From the NCBI RefSeq assembly GCF_900636535.1, contig NZ_LR134289.1, forward strand, positions 2,294,001 to 2,358,000: a stretch of 64,000 bases of DNA, in the 5' to 3' direction. The position numbers and the translations under genes are program-made. Position 1 is the first letter of the stretch, and every line of letters starts with the position of its first letter. The DNA is from Chryseobacterium gleum. Lineage in GTDB: Bacteria > Bacteroidota > Bacteroidia > Flavobacteriales > Weeksellaceae. Positions 16,779 through 25,242 of this stretch are shown one piece after another. Under the pieces are notes generated by a model. It saw nothing but the letters and a program-made list of their open reading frames with translations, was not told the DNA's origin and searched no databases.

Positions 16779-17885
16779 ATGAAAAATCAATATTTTAGAA
16801 AATCAATGCAATTTGCTTTGCTTGTAATAGTCTCAATGGTTATTACTGTCAAAGCTCAGCGTAATCAATTTTACGAGGAGGCCTATGCACACATTGACAA
16901 TATGCTAAGTGGCAAGGAAAAGTATAGTTTTAAGAAAGCTGTCTTAAGTGTTGAGCAGTCTTATTACCAGGGAAAGATTGACACGATAGCGATTAATAAT
17001 GAACTCAAATTCCTGAAATCATTTGCAGAGCAAATAGTTAAAAGCAGAGAACTGACCTATCAGGGAAATGATAAAGATAAAGTCAGCAAATATGCGGCTC
17101 TTTACTCGATCATCTGCCAACCGATACCAGTGATTGTGAAAGACTCTACCATTCAATACAAACCTTTCTCTTACGATTTTACCGACGTCTTTGGTCACGA
17201 TGATTTACCCAATCTCTTTGTTTCCAAATTACTTGCAACAAAAAAAGGAAATTGCAACTCGATGCCCTATTTGTACAAAATCCTTGCTGAAGAATTGGGA
17301 GTTGATGCCAATCTGGCTTTAGCCCCTAATCACGTCTACATCAAGCATAATGTAAAGTCTTTAGGATGGTTTAATACCGAATTGACGAGTGGAATTTTCC
17401 CTGAAGATGGTTGGTTAATGGCATCTGGATATATCCATCTGGACGCCATCAGAAACGGTATGTTTATGAAAGCTTTGGATAACAAAGAAAGTTTAGCATT
17501 ATGCCTATTTGATCTAGCACAAGCTTACAACAGAAGCTTTCCTTCCAACGATGGCGAATTTCTCCTAAAAGTCCTCAATAAAGCTCTCGAAGTTTATCCA
17601 AATTTCGCAAAAGCACGCATTCTAAAAGCTGAAACGTATAAAGCCAGATTTCAAAAATTAATGGATAGACAAGATCTAAAGAGTGGGTCTTCAAATAATA
17701 TCAAACTGGCTTTAGAAAATCCGAAAGCAAAAGAAATATATGATCTGATGGTTCAGGAATACAGTACGCTTTACAAGCTTGGTTACAGACAAATGCCTGA
17801 AGGAATGTATTTGGATTGGCTTGTATCTCTGAAAACAGAAAGAAATAAATATGAAAATAAAAAATTAAAAAACAACTTCAAATAA
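16779..17885 (+). CDS. Exported transglutaminase-like protein, paralogue of the preceding gene
   Basis: 368 residues with a signal peptide (hydrophobic residues 11-25, ending VKAQ). The core matches its neighbour: [18 protein letters not shown] (Cys about 161) and [10 protein letters not shown] (His about 184), then NTELTSG and a TPR-like helical part ([20 protein letters not shown]). It lacks the long charged coiled-coil tail of the first copy. The Cys and His that define the fold are present in both, so both could be active. It sits 8 bases before the RHS-core toxin gene, which suggests coupled expression. Confidence 0.7.
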   Translation: MKNQYFRKSMQFALLVIVSMVITVKAQRNQFYEEAYAHIDNMLSGKEKYSFKKAVLSVEQSYYQGKIDTIAINNELKFLKSFAEQIVKSRELTYQGNDKDKVSKYAALYSIICQPIPVIVKDSTIQYKPFSYDFTDVFGHDDLPNLFVSKLLATKKGNCNSMPYLYKILAEELGVDANLALAPNHVYIKHNVKSLGWFNTELTSGIFPEDGWLMASGYIHLDAIRNGMFMKALDNKESLALCLFDLAQAYNRSFPSNDGEFLLKVLNKALEVYPNFAKARILKAETYKARFQKLMDRQDLKSGSSNNIKLALENPKAKEIYDLMVQEYSTLYKLGYRQMPEGMYLDWLVSLKTERNKYENKKLKNNFK

Positions 17886-17893
17886 CCACGAAA

Positions 17894-19009
17894 ATGAAAA
17901 AACTATTTTATGTATTCTTTTTGATAATCGCAGTTTTTCTCAATGCTCAAGTAGAAAAGAATGTTTCAAACAATCCTGAAAAGATTTACGTAAATCCCGT
18001 AAAACTTACCAAAGAAGAAAGATTGCGTCCTTATATGGACGAAGTTCTAAAAACGAGGGATACTTTAACACCAGCCGAAGCAGAGCGGAGAAGACAAAAC
18101 ATTGAAGCAGGAAATCCTTTTAAGAAATATGGCTTCTATCCTAAAATTGCTACATTAAGCAAAGGTAAATATTTAGAAGCTCACGACTTAGACAGTATTG
18201 TAAGCATTGGATCAGTCCGTTACAATGCAAGAACCAATGAAATTGTTGAATTATTAGATATCAACATAGAAAATGCTGACTCACAACCATATCTTGATAC
18301 TGCAGGTCGCTGGTTTTCTCCTGATCCACTAAGCGAAGAATACAGACGTTGGTCACCATATAACTACGCAATGAACAATCCATTGCGATTTATTGATCCG
18401 GATGGAAGGTCTACCGAAGATGCAGTTGAAGAATCAGAACAATGTTGTCTTTTTGGTATAAGTGGATTAGTGAGATTTATGCCAATCTTTGAAGGTGGCT
18501 CAAATGTGAGGCCTAATCCTGTTGTTGAAACAATGACAAAAACTAGTGAAGCAACTACAAAATCTCAGGAACATTTTAACAGAGGTAGGCAGATGGAACC
18601 AGAGCAAATAAACAGAATGAATGAAGAAGGACAAAATGTTACAAAGAATACTAAAAATTTTGAAGCAACAGATTCGAAAACAGGTAAAACAGGAGGAACG
18701 AGACCTGATGGATTCACCAAAGAAGGAAATCCTGTGGAAATAAAAAATGTAAAAAATCAATCTCTTACAAGACAATTAAGATTTCAGGACAATTTAGTTG
18801 ATGGAAAAAGGCTAATTTTGAGGATAAACAAGGATGCAAATTTATCAAATCCTTTAAAAGATTCAGGGATTGAAATTCAACCTTATAACCTAACAGGACC
18901 AGCTCCTGCAAAAACAGATAACATTAGAGTAAATAACAACCCAGCTCCAAAAATTAAACCTGTCCCAGTAAAAAAAGATCCTTGTGCAGGAATACCAGGT
19001 TGTATTTAA
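17894..19009 (+). CDS. Secreted RHS-core toxin with Tox-REase-7-like nuclease tip
   Basis: 371 residues. Signal peptide 1-18 ([11 protein letters not shown]). Residues 75-120 ([20 protein letters not shown]) match the N-terminal part of flavobacterial RHS-core proteins. Residues 130-175 are the RHS-associated core ([20 protein letters not shown], ending FIDPDGR). The variable tip (about 215-330) has GGTRPDGF and [19 protein letters not shown], the D...E-x-K pattern of the restriction-endonuclease-fold toxin family Tox-REase-7. It should be a DNA-cutting toxin used against competitors. The long RHS cage repeats are absent, so delivery must differ from classic RHS proteins. Immunity-like genes follow directly. 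Confidence 0.8.
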   Translation: MKKLFYVFFLIIAVFLNAQVEKNVSNNPEKIYVNPVKLTKEERLRPYMDEVLKTRDTLTPAEAERRRQNIEAGNPFKKYGFYPKIATLSKGKYLEAHDLDSIVSIGSVRYNARTNEIVELLDINIENADSQPYLDTAGRWFSPDPLSEEYRRWSPYNYAMNNPLRFIDPDGRSTEDAVEESEQCCLFGISGLVRFMPIFEGGSNVRPNPVVETMTKTSEATTKSQEHFNRGRQMEPEQINRMNEEGQNVTKNTKNFEATDSKTGKTGGTRPDGFTKEGNPVEIKNVKNQSLTRQLRFQDNLVDGKRLILRINKDANLSNPLKDSGIEIQPYNLTGPAPAKTDNIRVNNNPAPKIKPVPVKKDPCAGIPGCI

Positions 19010-19019
19010 TTAAAATATT

Positions 19020-19388
19020 ATGGAAGACAAATATATTACAGGCATAAAACAAGTTGTCAAAACTGCTCAAGCATTTTTAAATGAATTTAAAGAGTTTGCT
19101 CCATTTGGTTTAATATTTAAAAATAATGAATGGATTGATCTTGGCGCATATGACGAAAACCTTACATCGGATCAAATGAAAAATTTTTTAATTAGTACTA
19201 TTATAGAAGATTTTAATGAGGGTAACACTGAGTTTGGAGCAGTTTGCGTAGATGCTAAAATTAAAGAAATCGGCGATGTTATTATTATTTACAATACATC
19301 AAATGGTAAGGATTGGTTTGAATTAGTTTATAAGTATTATCTCGAAGGAAAGTCGGTTAAAATTATCGAAGAAAATATCGAGTATTAA
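19020..19388 (+). CDS. Probable cognate immunity protein
   Basis: A 122-residue acidic soluble protein starting 10 bases after the toxin stop. It has an alpha then beta arrangement with no motif that I recognise. Its position next to the toxin and its small acidic nature make it the best candidate for the antidote to the nuclease tip. Family assignment is not possible by eye. Confidence 0.6.
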   Translation: MEDKYITGIKQVVKTAQAFLNEFKEFAPFGLIFKNNEWIDLGAYDENLTSDQMKNFLISTIIEDFNEGNTEFGAVCVDAKIKEIGDVIIIYNTSNGKDWFELVYKYYLEGKSVKIIEENIEY

Positions 19389-19424
19389 TCCCAATGACAT
19401 TATTGAAAATGTCTTATAATATTT

Positions 19425-19781
19425 TTGACTAAAAGATTGGAAATAAGCAGAACAGAAATAGAAGAGAAATTTTTACAACATTCAGTTCAACACGGAGTAC
19501 TTTATGTAAACGGAGATTATAAAAAAGCAAATAAACTTCACAAAGAATTACATAACCTTTATAACCATGCAAAGGAGCAACGTGAAGAAGAGCTTTTTAG
19601 TGAAATGTTGGATAATCCTGACGAATATGTAAAATTGTGGGCGGCCATTTTTACTTTAAAATCAAAACCTGATATAGCTGAGAACATCCTAAAAAAATTA
19701 TCTACAAATTCGAAAGTAAAAATGACAGCCTCTGCGACTCTTCATTTGTGGAAAGAAGGAAAATTAGAACTATTATTATGA
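19425..19781 (+). CDS. DUF2019-like immunity protein (TTG start)
   Basis: 118 residues from a TTG; no in-frame ATG exists between this and the preceding stop at 19404. The C-terminal half, YVKLWAAIFTLKSKPDIAE then ATLHLWKEGKLELL, fits the HEAT-like DUF2019 family, seen repeatedly as immunity genes in polymorphic toxin loci. The gene at 19786 is a diverged paralogue, 4 bases downstream. Such extra copies usually protect against toxins of other strains. The exact start is uncertain. Confidence 0.6.
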   Translation: MTKRLEISRTEIEEKFLQHSVQHGVLYVNGDYKKANKLHKELHNLYNHAKEQREEELFSEMLDNPDEYVKLWAAIFTLKSKPDIAENILKKLSTNSKVKMTASATLHLWKEGKLELLL

Positions 19782-19785
19782 GATT

Positions 19786-20136
19786 ATGAAGAAAATAGTA
19801 GACATTGAAACTGCATTAAAAATGTTTGAGGAGGCTTCAATTATTCAAGTAGAATCTACAGAAAATGGTAATTTTAAAGTAGGAAATAAAAATTACGAGA
19901 AGGTAATGAATGCAGCTTCATTTCTTAAAAACCAAAATTCAATAGAAAGTTTATTTCAGTTTTTAAACCATCAGCATAAAGGTCCGCGATTATGGTCTGC
20001 CTGTTATATCTTACATCTTGATGAAAAGAAAGCGGTCAAAGTTTTAAAAGAAATAATAAAGCAATCGGGAATAATTGGTTCAACAGCTGAAATTACTTTA
20101 GACGAGTGGAAAAAAGGAAATCTAACATTTATATAA
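19786..20136 (+). CDS. DUF2019-like immunity protein, second copy
   Basis: 116 residues. It shares with the preceding protein the pattern of a HEAT-like helix pair: GPRLWSACYILHLDEKKAVKVLKEI followed by ITLDEWKKGNLTF. It follows that gene by 4 bases, so the pair is cotranscribed and probably arose by duplication. The N-terminus has a short beta section (VESTENGNFKVGNKNYEKV), typical of many members. Role as an orphan immunity gene is inferred from position and family. Confidence 0.6.
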   Translation: MKKIVDIETALKMFEEASIIQVESTENGNFKVGNKNYEKVMNAASFLKNQNSIESLFQFLNHQHKGPRLWSACYILHLDEKKAVKVLKEIIKQSGIIGSTAEITLDEWKKGNLTFI

Positions 20137-20160
20137 AATAATTATAGAATCTCAAAAAGA

Positions 20161-20511
20161 ATGGATACTCAAGATTATTTACAAGACCAATTGAAAATTT
20201 GTGAAAAGAATTCTCAAATTTCTGATGTAGTAGAGTTAAATACCGTAATTGCATTGGGTCGAAATTTTAATCCCAACATTCAAATAAATGGACTTAGACA
20301 TCCCCGAACAAAAGGTTTAACTGGTTGGTATATTTGGTCAGGTGAGTTTTCTTATGCAGATGATTTTTTTCAGCCTTCTCACGCCTATCATTTGTTGGAA
20401 GATGCTTCTTTTATAATTCAATATCTCGGGCTTCCGGCTGGTAATCGTTTTTTAATAGATAGTAACGGCTACGAGGATATTTGGTATGATGAAAGTTTGT
20501 TGGATGTATAA
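20161..20511 (+). CDS. Imm33-like (DUF2185-type) immunity protein
   Basis: 116 residues with the pattern GLTGWYIWSGE, DDFFQPSHAYHLLED, YLGLPAGNRFLIDSNGYEDIWYDESLL, which I associate with the Imm33/DUF2185 immunity group. It is the third type of immunity-like gene in this string, so the locus looks like an immunity bank behind a single toxin. It starts 24 bases after the preceding stop. The name is from memory of the motif, not a search. Confidence 0.6.
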   Translation: MDTQDYLQDQLKICEKNSQISDVVELNTVIALGRNFNPNIQINGLRHPRTKGLTGWYIWSGEFSYADDFFQPSHAYHLLEDASFIIQYLGLPAGNRFLIDSNGYEDIWYDESLLDV

Positions 20512-20556
20512 TCTTATAACTTTTAATTAATTTCAATCATCAACAATAAAATAACT

Positions 20557-21111
20557 ATGAAAACAAAACTTCTTTTCTTGCTACTAATACAAATTATATT
20601 TGTTAGCTGTCAAAAAAAGGTTACTGATTTTAAGCTCGTAAGCTATGATATAAAATCAAACAACGAACTGTCCATTAGTGCTTATACCACTTTGGACAAA
20701 GATGGAGTTCTAAATGTTTATCTTGATAGAGAAAGAGATAAAGTATATTATCAATATAAATTAAGCCAGAGTGAACTTGATGAAATCAATAGCTTATCAG
20801 ATAAAAATTTGGATAAATATGTAATAAAAAAAGCGCTGGATGCAAATCAAGGTTATGCAGGCAGTAGAAATTACTTAAGTTTTAAGGTAAATGGAAAGGA
20901 AGACAAAATATGTTTTATTTTACCTTTTATGGATTCTGATTTTAAGAAGGTAATAGATTCGCTGGAAGACAAAATTTATTTGCAGGACGAATCTCAAAGA
21001 ACTGAAGCATCTCCTATAGATTTCAAAAAAGTAGAAAAAGAAATCATTACACAGAACCAAATTGATAATTATCTTCCAAGCAAGTCATTACCACCTCCTC
21101 CGATGCGATAA
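20557..21111 (+). CDS. Lipoprotein, unknown function
   Basis: 184 residues with a lipoprotein signal (hydrophobic 4-17, lipobox FVSC, Cys19). The mature part contains an even spread of beta-type segments and ends in a Pro-rich tail (SLPPPPMR). No family recognised. It closes the immunity gene string. An exported immunity lipoprotein for a periplasmic toxin is possible but unproven. Confidence 0.65.
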   Translation: MKTKLLFLLLIQIIFVSCQKKVTDFKLVSYDIKSNNELSISAYTTLDKDGVLNVYLDRERDKVYYQYKLSQSELDEINSLSDKNLDKYVIKKALDANQGYAGSRNYLSFKVNGKEDKICFILPFMDSDFKKVIDSLEDKIYLQDESQRTEASPIDFKKVEKEIITQNQIDNYLPSKSLPPPPMR

Positions 21112-21139
21112 ATTTCATATATTTACAAAAAGCATAAAT

Positions 21140-21289
21140 ATGAAAGCAATAAAAATCTACAGTATTGTAGCAACATTGGTAATAGTTGGACTTTCAGTCT
21201 GGGTTTACTCAACTAAAAAAGAATTAAAAGAAACAGAAGAAGTTCTTGATCAATGCTCTGATCGGTATTATCAGGAAATTAATAAGTAA
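21140..21289 (+). CDS. Small single-pass membrane protein
   Basis: 49 residues: one transmembrane helix (about 4-22, IYSIVATLVIVGLSVWVY) followed by a charged coiled-coil-like tail with one Cys. The ATG at 21140 is chosen over upstream frame extensions because the signal-anchor begins there. A terminator follows within 5 bases of the stop. The function is unknown; small anchors like this can tether partners to the inner membrane. Confidence 0.5.
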   Translation: MKAIKIYSIVATLVIVGLSVWVYSTKKELKETEEVLDQCSDRYYQEINK

Positions 21290-21293
21290 AAGA

Positions 21294-21322
21294 AATCCTA
21301 ACAAATTAGTTAGGATTTTTTT
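21294..21322. terminator. Bidirectional Rho-independent terminator
   Basis: A 9-bp perfect stem (AATCCTAAC with GTTAGGATT) and 6-base loop with T-rich run on the plus strand. It sits between the convergent small membrane gene and the XRE regulator and can serve both. Confidence 0.8.
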
Positions 21323-21581
21323 ATTCGTCAATCTTATATTTATTAATATCGAAATCAAAGTCAAAAAGTTCTTTTGGGGTAATACCAAAAGCTGATGACA
21401 TTTTCAACATCGTTTCTATAGTTGGATTGCCCTTTCCATTTTCAAATTTATTGTAATTGCTTGAATCGAAATTTGAATTCTGCGCAACCTCATCCATTGA
21501 GTTATATTTTGTAGCTCGAATCTTTTTCAAATTTTCTGAAAACTCAAGCATAAATAATCTTAAGACTTCTTTGCTATCCAT
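21321..21581 (-). CDS. XRE-family transcriptional regulator
   Basis: 86 residues from the ATG at 21581; the frame extends to a TTG at 21602. A single helix-turn-helix domain occupies residues 12-70 (FSENLKKIRATKYNSMDEVA, then NYNKFENGKGNPTIETMLKM), with a short acidic tail. It is divergent from the RNA element 2 promoter and a perfect 16-bp palindrome lies between, a likely operator. It may therefore control itself and the downstream SusC operon or the RNA element. The regulatory target is inferred. Confidence 0.8.
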   Translation of the reverse strand: MDSKEVLRLFMLEFSENLKKIRATKYNSMDEVAQNSNFDSSNYNKFENGKGNPTIETMLKMSSAFGITPKELFDFDFDINKYKIDE

Positions 21582-21628
21582 AAATAATGTATTTATGGGC
21601 AATTTTGGATTTTTGATTTGAAAATTCG

Positions 21629-21644
21629 TGGTAATATATTACCA
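21629..21644. promoter_or_regulatory. 16-bp perfect palindrome, probable XRE operator
   Basis: TGGTAATATATTACCA is a perfect palindrome 48 bases upstream of the XRE start codon and 23 bases before the -33 box of the plus-strand promoter. Position and symmetry suit binding of an XRE dimer. Confidence 0.55.
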
Positions 21645-21666
21645 TACAATAAATAAAATTACTATA

Positions 21667-21699
21667 TTTGTAAAATAAGTTACAGAATATGTAATTTTG
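21667..21699 (+). promoter_or_regulatory. Consensus promoter upstream of RNA element 2
   Basis: A -33 TTTG (21667-21670) and -7 TAATTTTG (21692-21699) are 21 bp apart, fitting the Bacteroidetes consensus. An overlapping second -7 match, TATATTTG, lies at 21663-21670. Transcription should begin near 21705, about 35 bases before the structured element. Confidence 0.6.
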
Positions 21700-21739
21700 C
21701 GATACTTCAAAGAATAATAGAAGCTATTGCTTAGAATCT

Positions 21740-21875
21740 CAATTCGAAAACTGGTAATTTTAGTATACGAGACGATAAGCAGGAAGCTCACGACCTAGGC
21801 GTGGGCTCTCTTATCTGTATACAAGGTATACCAGTACCCCGAATTGGATAATGTAGAGTTCCACGCCGTCTTTTT
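21740..21875 (+). ncRNA. Structured RNA element 2 (same fold as element 1)
   Basis: P1 CAATTCG (21740-21746) pairs with CGAATTG (21840-21846). P2 ACTGGTA (21750-21756) pairs with TACCAGT (21829-21835), nearly identical to P2 of element 1, while P1 is different in sequence but still paired. GTATAC/GTATAC and GATAAG/CTTATC continue the helix, and AGCTCACG/CGTGGGCT closes a 7-base loop. The asymmetric P1-P2 loop is AAA/ACCC. Fourteen bases after P1, CCACGCC (21861-21867) is complementary to GGCGTGG (21798-21804), then a T5 run follows. It lies about 350 bases before the susC-like gene. The rest of the gap holds the hairpin at 22007-22065 and an A-rich leader. Confidence 0.6.
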
Positions 21876-22006
21876 CCAATGCTGTTCGCTTTTCTACTTC
21901 TAAGCACCTTCCAAAAATAGTATCAGATTATATGATACAATGAGGTGTACAACTCATTGCGGCTTTTAAAGCTTTCTCGGGACACAATTTCATTCATATT
22001 AAATGG

Positions 22007-22065
22007 CTTTTAGGTGCCTTGCGGTTAACTAACGACTATCCCCTATCCAAAAGGCACTAAGAAAG
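22007..22065 (+). other. Hairpin in the susC leader
   Basis: GTGCCTT (22014-22020) pairs with AAGGCAC (22051-22057), extended by CTTT/AAAG after a small bulge; the loop is about 30 bases. It lies 160 bases before the SusC start. It may be part of leader regulation. No known riboswitch pattern recognised. Confidence 0.35.
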
Positions 22066-22223
22066 TTTTGTTTTCAAATACCTGAATCCAGAAGTAATAA
22101 TAACTAAAAAATGAAATAAAAAATAATCCTTATAAATAAGAAAGCCCTTCCCTATTCAGTTTGCAGACTTCAGGAAAGAGCTAGGTTTATCAAGGAGTTT
22201 AATCAAAAAACCCATACAAAACT

Positions 22224-25200
22224 ATGAAAAAATCCTATTCTAAAATAGGAAGCATTGGTATTGTCTTTTTGTTAACTGCATTATGCAGTAATGCAAAAGC
22301 ACAAACCAAGACAGTGACCGGAACAGTTACTGTCGGCGAGAATCAGACACCACTTTCTGGAGTCAATGTATCTCAGGAAGGCAGTGATCAAGTTACACAG
22401 ACCAATTCGAAAGGATTTTACATCTTACAAATAAACGGTGAAAATCCCATCATAATTTTCCGACATCCTGAGTATGCAGAAAAAAGAATTACCGTAAATG
22501 GTAAAGCTGTTATTAATCTTTCATTAGATCAGAAAGTACAGGGCATTGAAGAAGTTGTTGTCAATGCCGGATATTATAAAGTAAAAGAGAAAGAAAGTAC
22601 CGGTAGTATTGCAAAAGTTTCAGCGAAGGATATAGAAAATCAGCCTGTGACTAATGTTCTATCTAGTGTTCAGGGACGACTTGCGGGTGTTACTATCACT
22701 CAAAATTCAGGAGTTCCCGGAGGTGGTTATGATATTCAAATAAGAGGTAGAAACAGTTTAAGAAACAAGGACAACAGCACAATTGATGGAAATCAGCCAC
22801 TTTATGTGATCGATGGTGTTCCGATGGGTGGAGAAATGACATCACTCTATTCGACTGTTATTCTACCCGGAAGAAGTCTTAATCCTCTCAACAGCATCAA
22901 TCCAAACGACATTGAAAAAATTGAAATTTTAAAAGATGCTGATGCAACAGCAATATATGGCTCCCGTGGTGCTAATGGTGTTGTTTTGGTAACTACTAAA
23001 AGAGGAAAGTCAAAACGACTGAATTTAAATTTTAATACATCCTATGGATTAAGTACAGTGATTTCTAATCTCAATTTGATTAATACATCAGAATATTTAT
23101 CTATGAGAAAAAAAGCATTTGAAAATGATGGAATCAGTACTTATCCTGCAACGGCTTATGATATCAATGGAACTTGGAATCAAGATAGATATACAAACTG
23201 GCCGGATAAATTAGTTGGGAACACAGCAGCTTTGTCAAACACACAATTATCATTAAATGGCGGTGGAGAAACAACCAATTTTTTATTGAGCCTTTCAAAT
23301 AATGAGCAGACCACTGTTTTTGGGGAAGACTTTAAATACAAAAGCAAAAACATTTCCAGCCATATCTCGCATCGATCTGCAGACAATAAATTTCAGATGA
23401 ATATTGCCAATAGTTTTTCAATTCAGAAAAACAATGTCATTAGAACAGATATTACGAGGCAGGCGTACAATTTAGTTCCAAATGCACCTGAGCTTTACAA
23501 TTCTGAAGGTGGATTAAACTGGCAGAATAATACATTTGCCAATCCTGTGGCAGCCTACAATAGCACCTATACAAATGAAAACAAGCAATTTCTTAATAGT
23601 ATTACAACACAGTATGAGGTTTATAAAAACTTATTGCTAAAGCTTAATGGTGGATTTAACTACCAGACATTTGAAGAACTTTCGTTACAGCCCAATACAA
23701 TTTATAATCCGGCTTATGCTGCGGGTCAGTCAAGCGCAACTTCGACAGCATCTAAGAATAATCAGGACAGATTTTCTTTCATCATTGAACCACAAATTAA
23801 CTGGAATTACCAATCTGAACATCATAAAATCGATGCTTTGGCGGGAGGAACATTTCAAAGAGAGACAAACGAACAAGGGTCAATTGTAGGTGTAGGCTTT
23901 GAAAGTAATGCTTTTATAACAAATATCGGTGCTGCAAGAACAAAAACAGTTTCAGACCAAATCACAAATGAATACAGATACGCCGCATTTTTTGGGAGGC
24001 TTAATTATCAATATTTAAATAAATATATAATTAATCTGACTGGCAGACGTGATGGAAGCAGTCGCTTTGGTCCAAATAAAAAGTTTGCCAATTTTGCAGC
24101 AGTTGGAGGAGCTTGGTTATTTAAAAAAGAAAAATTTGCCGAAAATCTAGAATGGTTAAGTTTTGGAAAGCTTCGCGGAAGTTATGGTACTGCAGGTAGT
24201 GACAACATTGGAGACTATCAATATTTAGATACTTATACTGTCTCATCATCATATATCTATAATTCAGTTACAGGATTGATTCCGTCAAGACTCTATAATG
24301 GTAACTATAGTTGGGAAAAAACTAAAAAGCTAGAAGTTGCTTTAGAACTTGGGCTCTTCAAAGACCATATTAATATTACGACAGCTTGGTATAGAAATCT
24401 TTCTTCAAATCAATTGGTGGGCTACCAGCTGCCTTCAATCACTGGCTTTACAAGTGTATTGGCAAATCTTGATGCTACGGTCGAAAACAAAGGATGGGAA
24501 TTTGAGTTGGCAGCTCAGCCACTAAAAACAGGGTCTCTTAAATGGGATACTAATTTCAACATTAGTTTTCCAACAAACAAATTAGTTTCATTTCCGGGAC
24601 TGGAAGGTTCAACGTATGCCAATCAATTTATCATTGGGCAATCTACTTCAATTATCAAATTGTATCAACTTGAAGGTATCGATCCTAAAACAGGAAAATA
24701 CAGTTTTACTGATTTCAATGGAGATGGAAAGATATCTTCACCTGAAGATAACAAAGTTGCTCAGGACATAAGTGTAAAGTTCTTCGGTGGGTGGTCGAAC
24801 AGTTTCAGATATAAAAATTGGGACGTTTCATTTTTGTTTCAGTTCGTTAAGCAAAAAAACAGAAATTACAACAGTATTATAACTGTTCCTGGCAGTATGA
24901 ATAATCAGCCAGTCGAAGTTTTAGATGTCTGGTCAACGGACAACCCTACTGGTACATATATGCCATATACTTCCGGAGTAAACACGCTTCACACATTTTT
25001 TCAAAACAGTACAGCATCAGTGTCGGACGCATCATTTATCAGATTAAAAAATGTACAATTGGGATATCAGATTCCATTAAAAAACAGCGTCTTCAGAAAT
25101 GTCAAAATATACATTCAAGGACAAAATCTTCTCACGGTAACCAAATATTTTGGTGTTGATCCTGAGTTTTTAGCACTGGGCTATCTGCCACCTCTGAAAA

Positions 25201-25232
25201 CATACTCTTTTGGGTTACAGTTCAATCTTTAA
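22224..25232 (+). CDS. SusC/RagA-family TonB-dependent outer-membrane transporter
   Basis: 1002 residues. Signal peptide ends about residue 27 (SNAKAQ). Residues 32-110 are the carboxypeptidase-regulatory-like domain (VTGTVTVGENQTPLSGVNV). The plug follows with IEEVVVNAGY, DIQIRGRNS, PLYVIDGVPM and the strong EKIEILKDADATAIYGSRGANGVVLVTTKRGK (about 230-262). A 22-strand barrel makes up the rest and ends in FGLQFNL. SusC proteins move oligomeric nutrients or peptides in with a SusD lid. The partner gene follows 10 bases later, then an S9 peptidase, which suggests a peptide substrate. It has a 500-base leader with a structured RNA element. Confidence 0.93.
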   Translation: MKKSYSKIGSIGIVFLLTALCSNAKAQTKTVTGTVTVGENQTPLSGVNVSQEGSDQVTQTNSKGFYILQINGENPIIIFRHPEYAEKRITVNGKAVINLSLDQKVQGIEEVVVNAGYYKVKEKESTGSIAKVSAKDIENQPVTNVLSSVQGRLAGVTITQNSGVPGGGYDIQIRGRNSLRNKDNSTIDGNQPLYVIDGVPMGGEMTSLYSTVILPGRSLNPLNSINPNDIEKIEILKDADATAIYGSRGANGVVLVTTKRGKSKRLNLNFNTSYGLSTVISNLNLINTSEYLSMRKKAFENDGISTYPATAYDINGTWNQDRYTNWPDKLVGNTAALSNTQLSLNGGGETTNFLLSLSNNEQTTVFGEDFKYKSKNISSHISHRSADNKFQMNIANSFSIQKNNVIRTDITRQAYNLVPNAPELYNSEGGLNWQNNTFANPVAAYNSTYTNENKQFLNSITTQYEVYKNLLLKLNGGFNYQTFEELSLQPNTIYNPAYAAGQSSATSTASKNNQDRFSFIIEPQINWNYQSEHHKIDALAGGTFQRETNEQGSIVGVGFESNAFITNIGAARTKTVSDQITNEYRYAAFFGRLNYQYLNKYIINLTGRRDGSSRFGPNKKFANFAAVGGAWLFKKEKFAENLEWLSFGKLRGSYGTAGSDNIGDYQYLDTYTVSSSYIYNSVTGLIPSRLYNGNYSWEKTKKLEVALELGLFKDHINITTAWYRNLSSNQLVGYQLPSITGFTSVLANLDATVENKGWEFELAAQPLKTGSLKWDTNFNISFPTNKLVSFPGLEGSTYANQFIIGQSTSIIKLYQLEGIDPKTGKYSFTDFNGDGKISSPEDNKVAQDISVKFFGGWSNSFRYKNWDVSFLFQFVKQKNRNYNSIITVPGSMNNQPVEVLDVWSTDNPTGTYMPYTSGVNTLHTFFQNSTASVSDASFIRLKNVQLGYQIPLKNSVFRNVKIYIQGQNLLTVTKYFGVDPEFLALGYLPPLKTYSFGLQFNL

Positions 25233-25242
25233 AAAATTTGAA

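Noticed and set aside
22007..22065. Known riboswitch in the susC leader
   Set aside because: The hairpin shows no recognisable conserved core of the cobalamin, TPP or other common classes.
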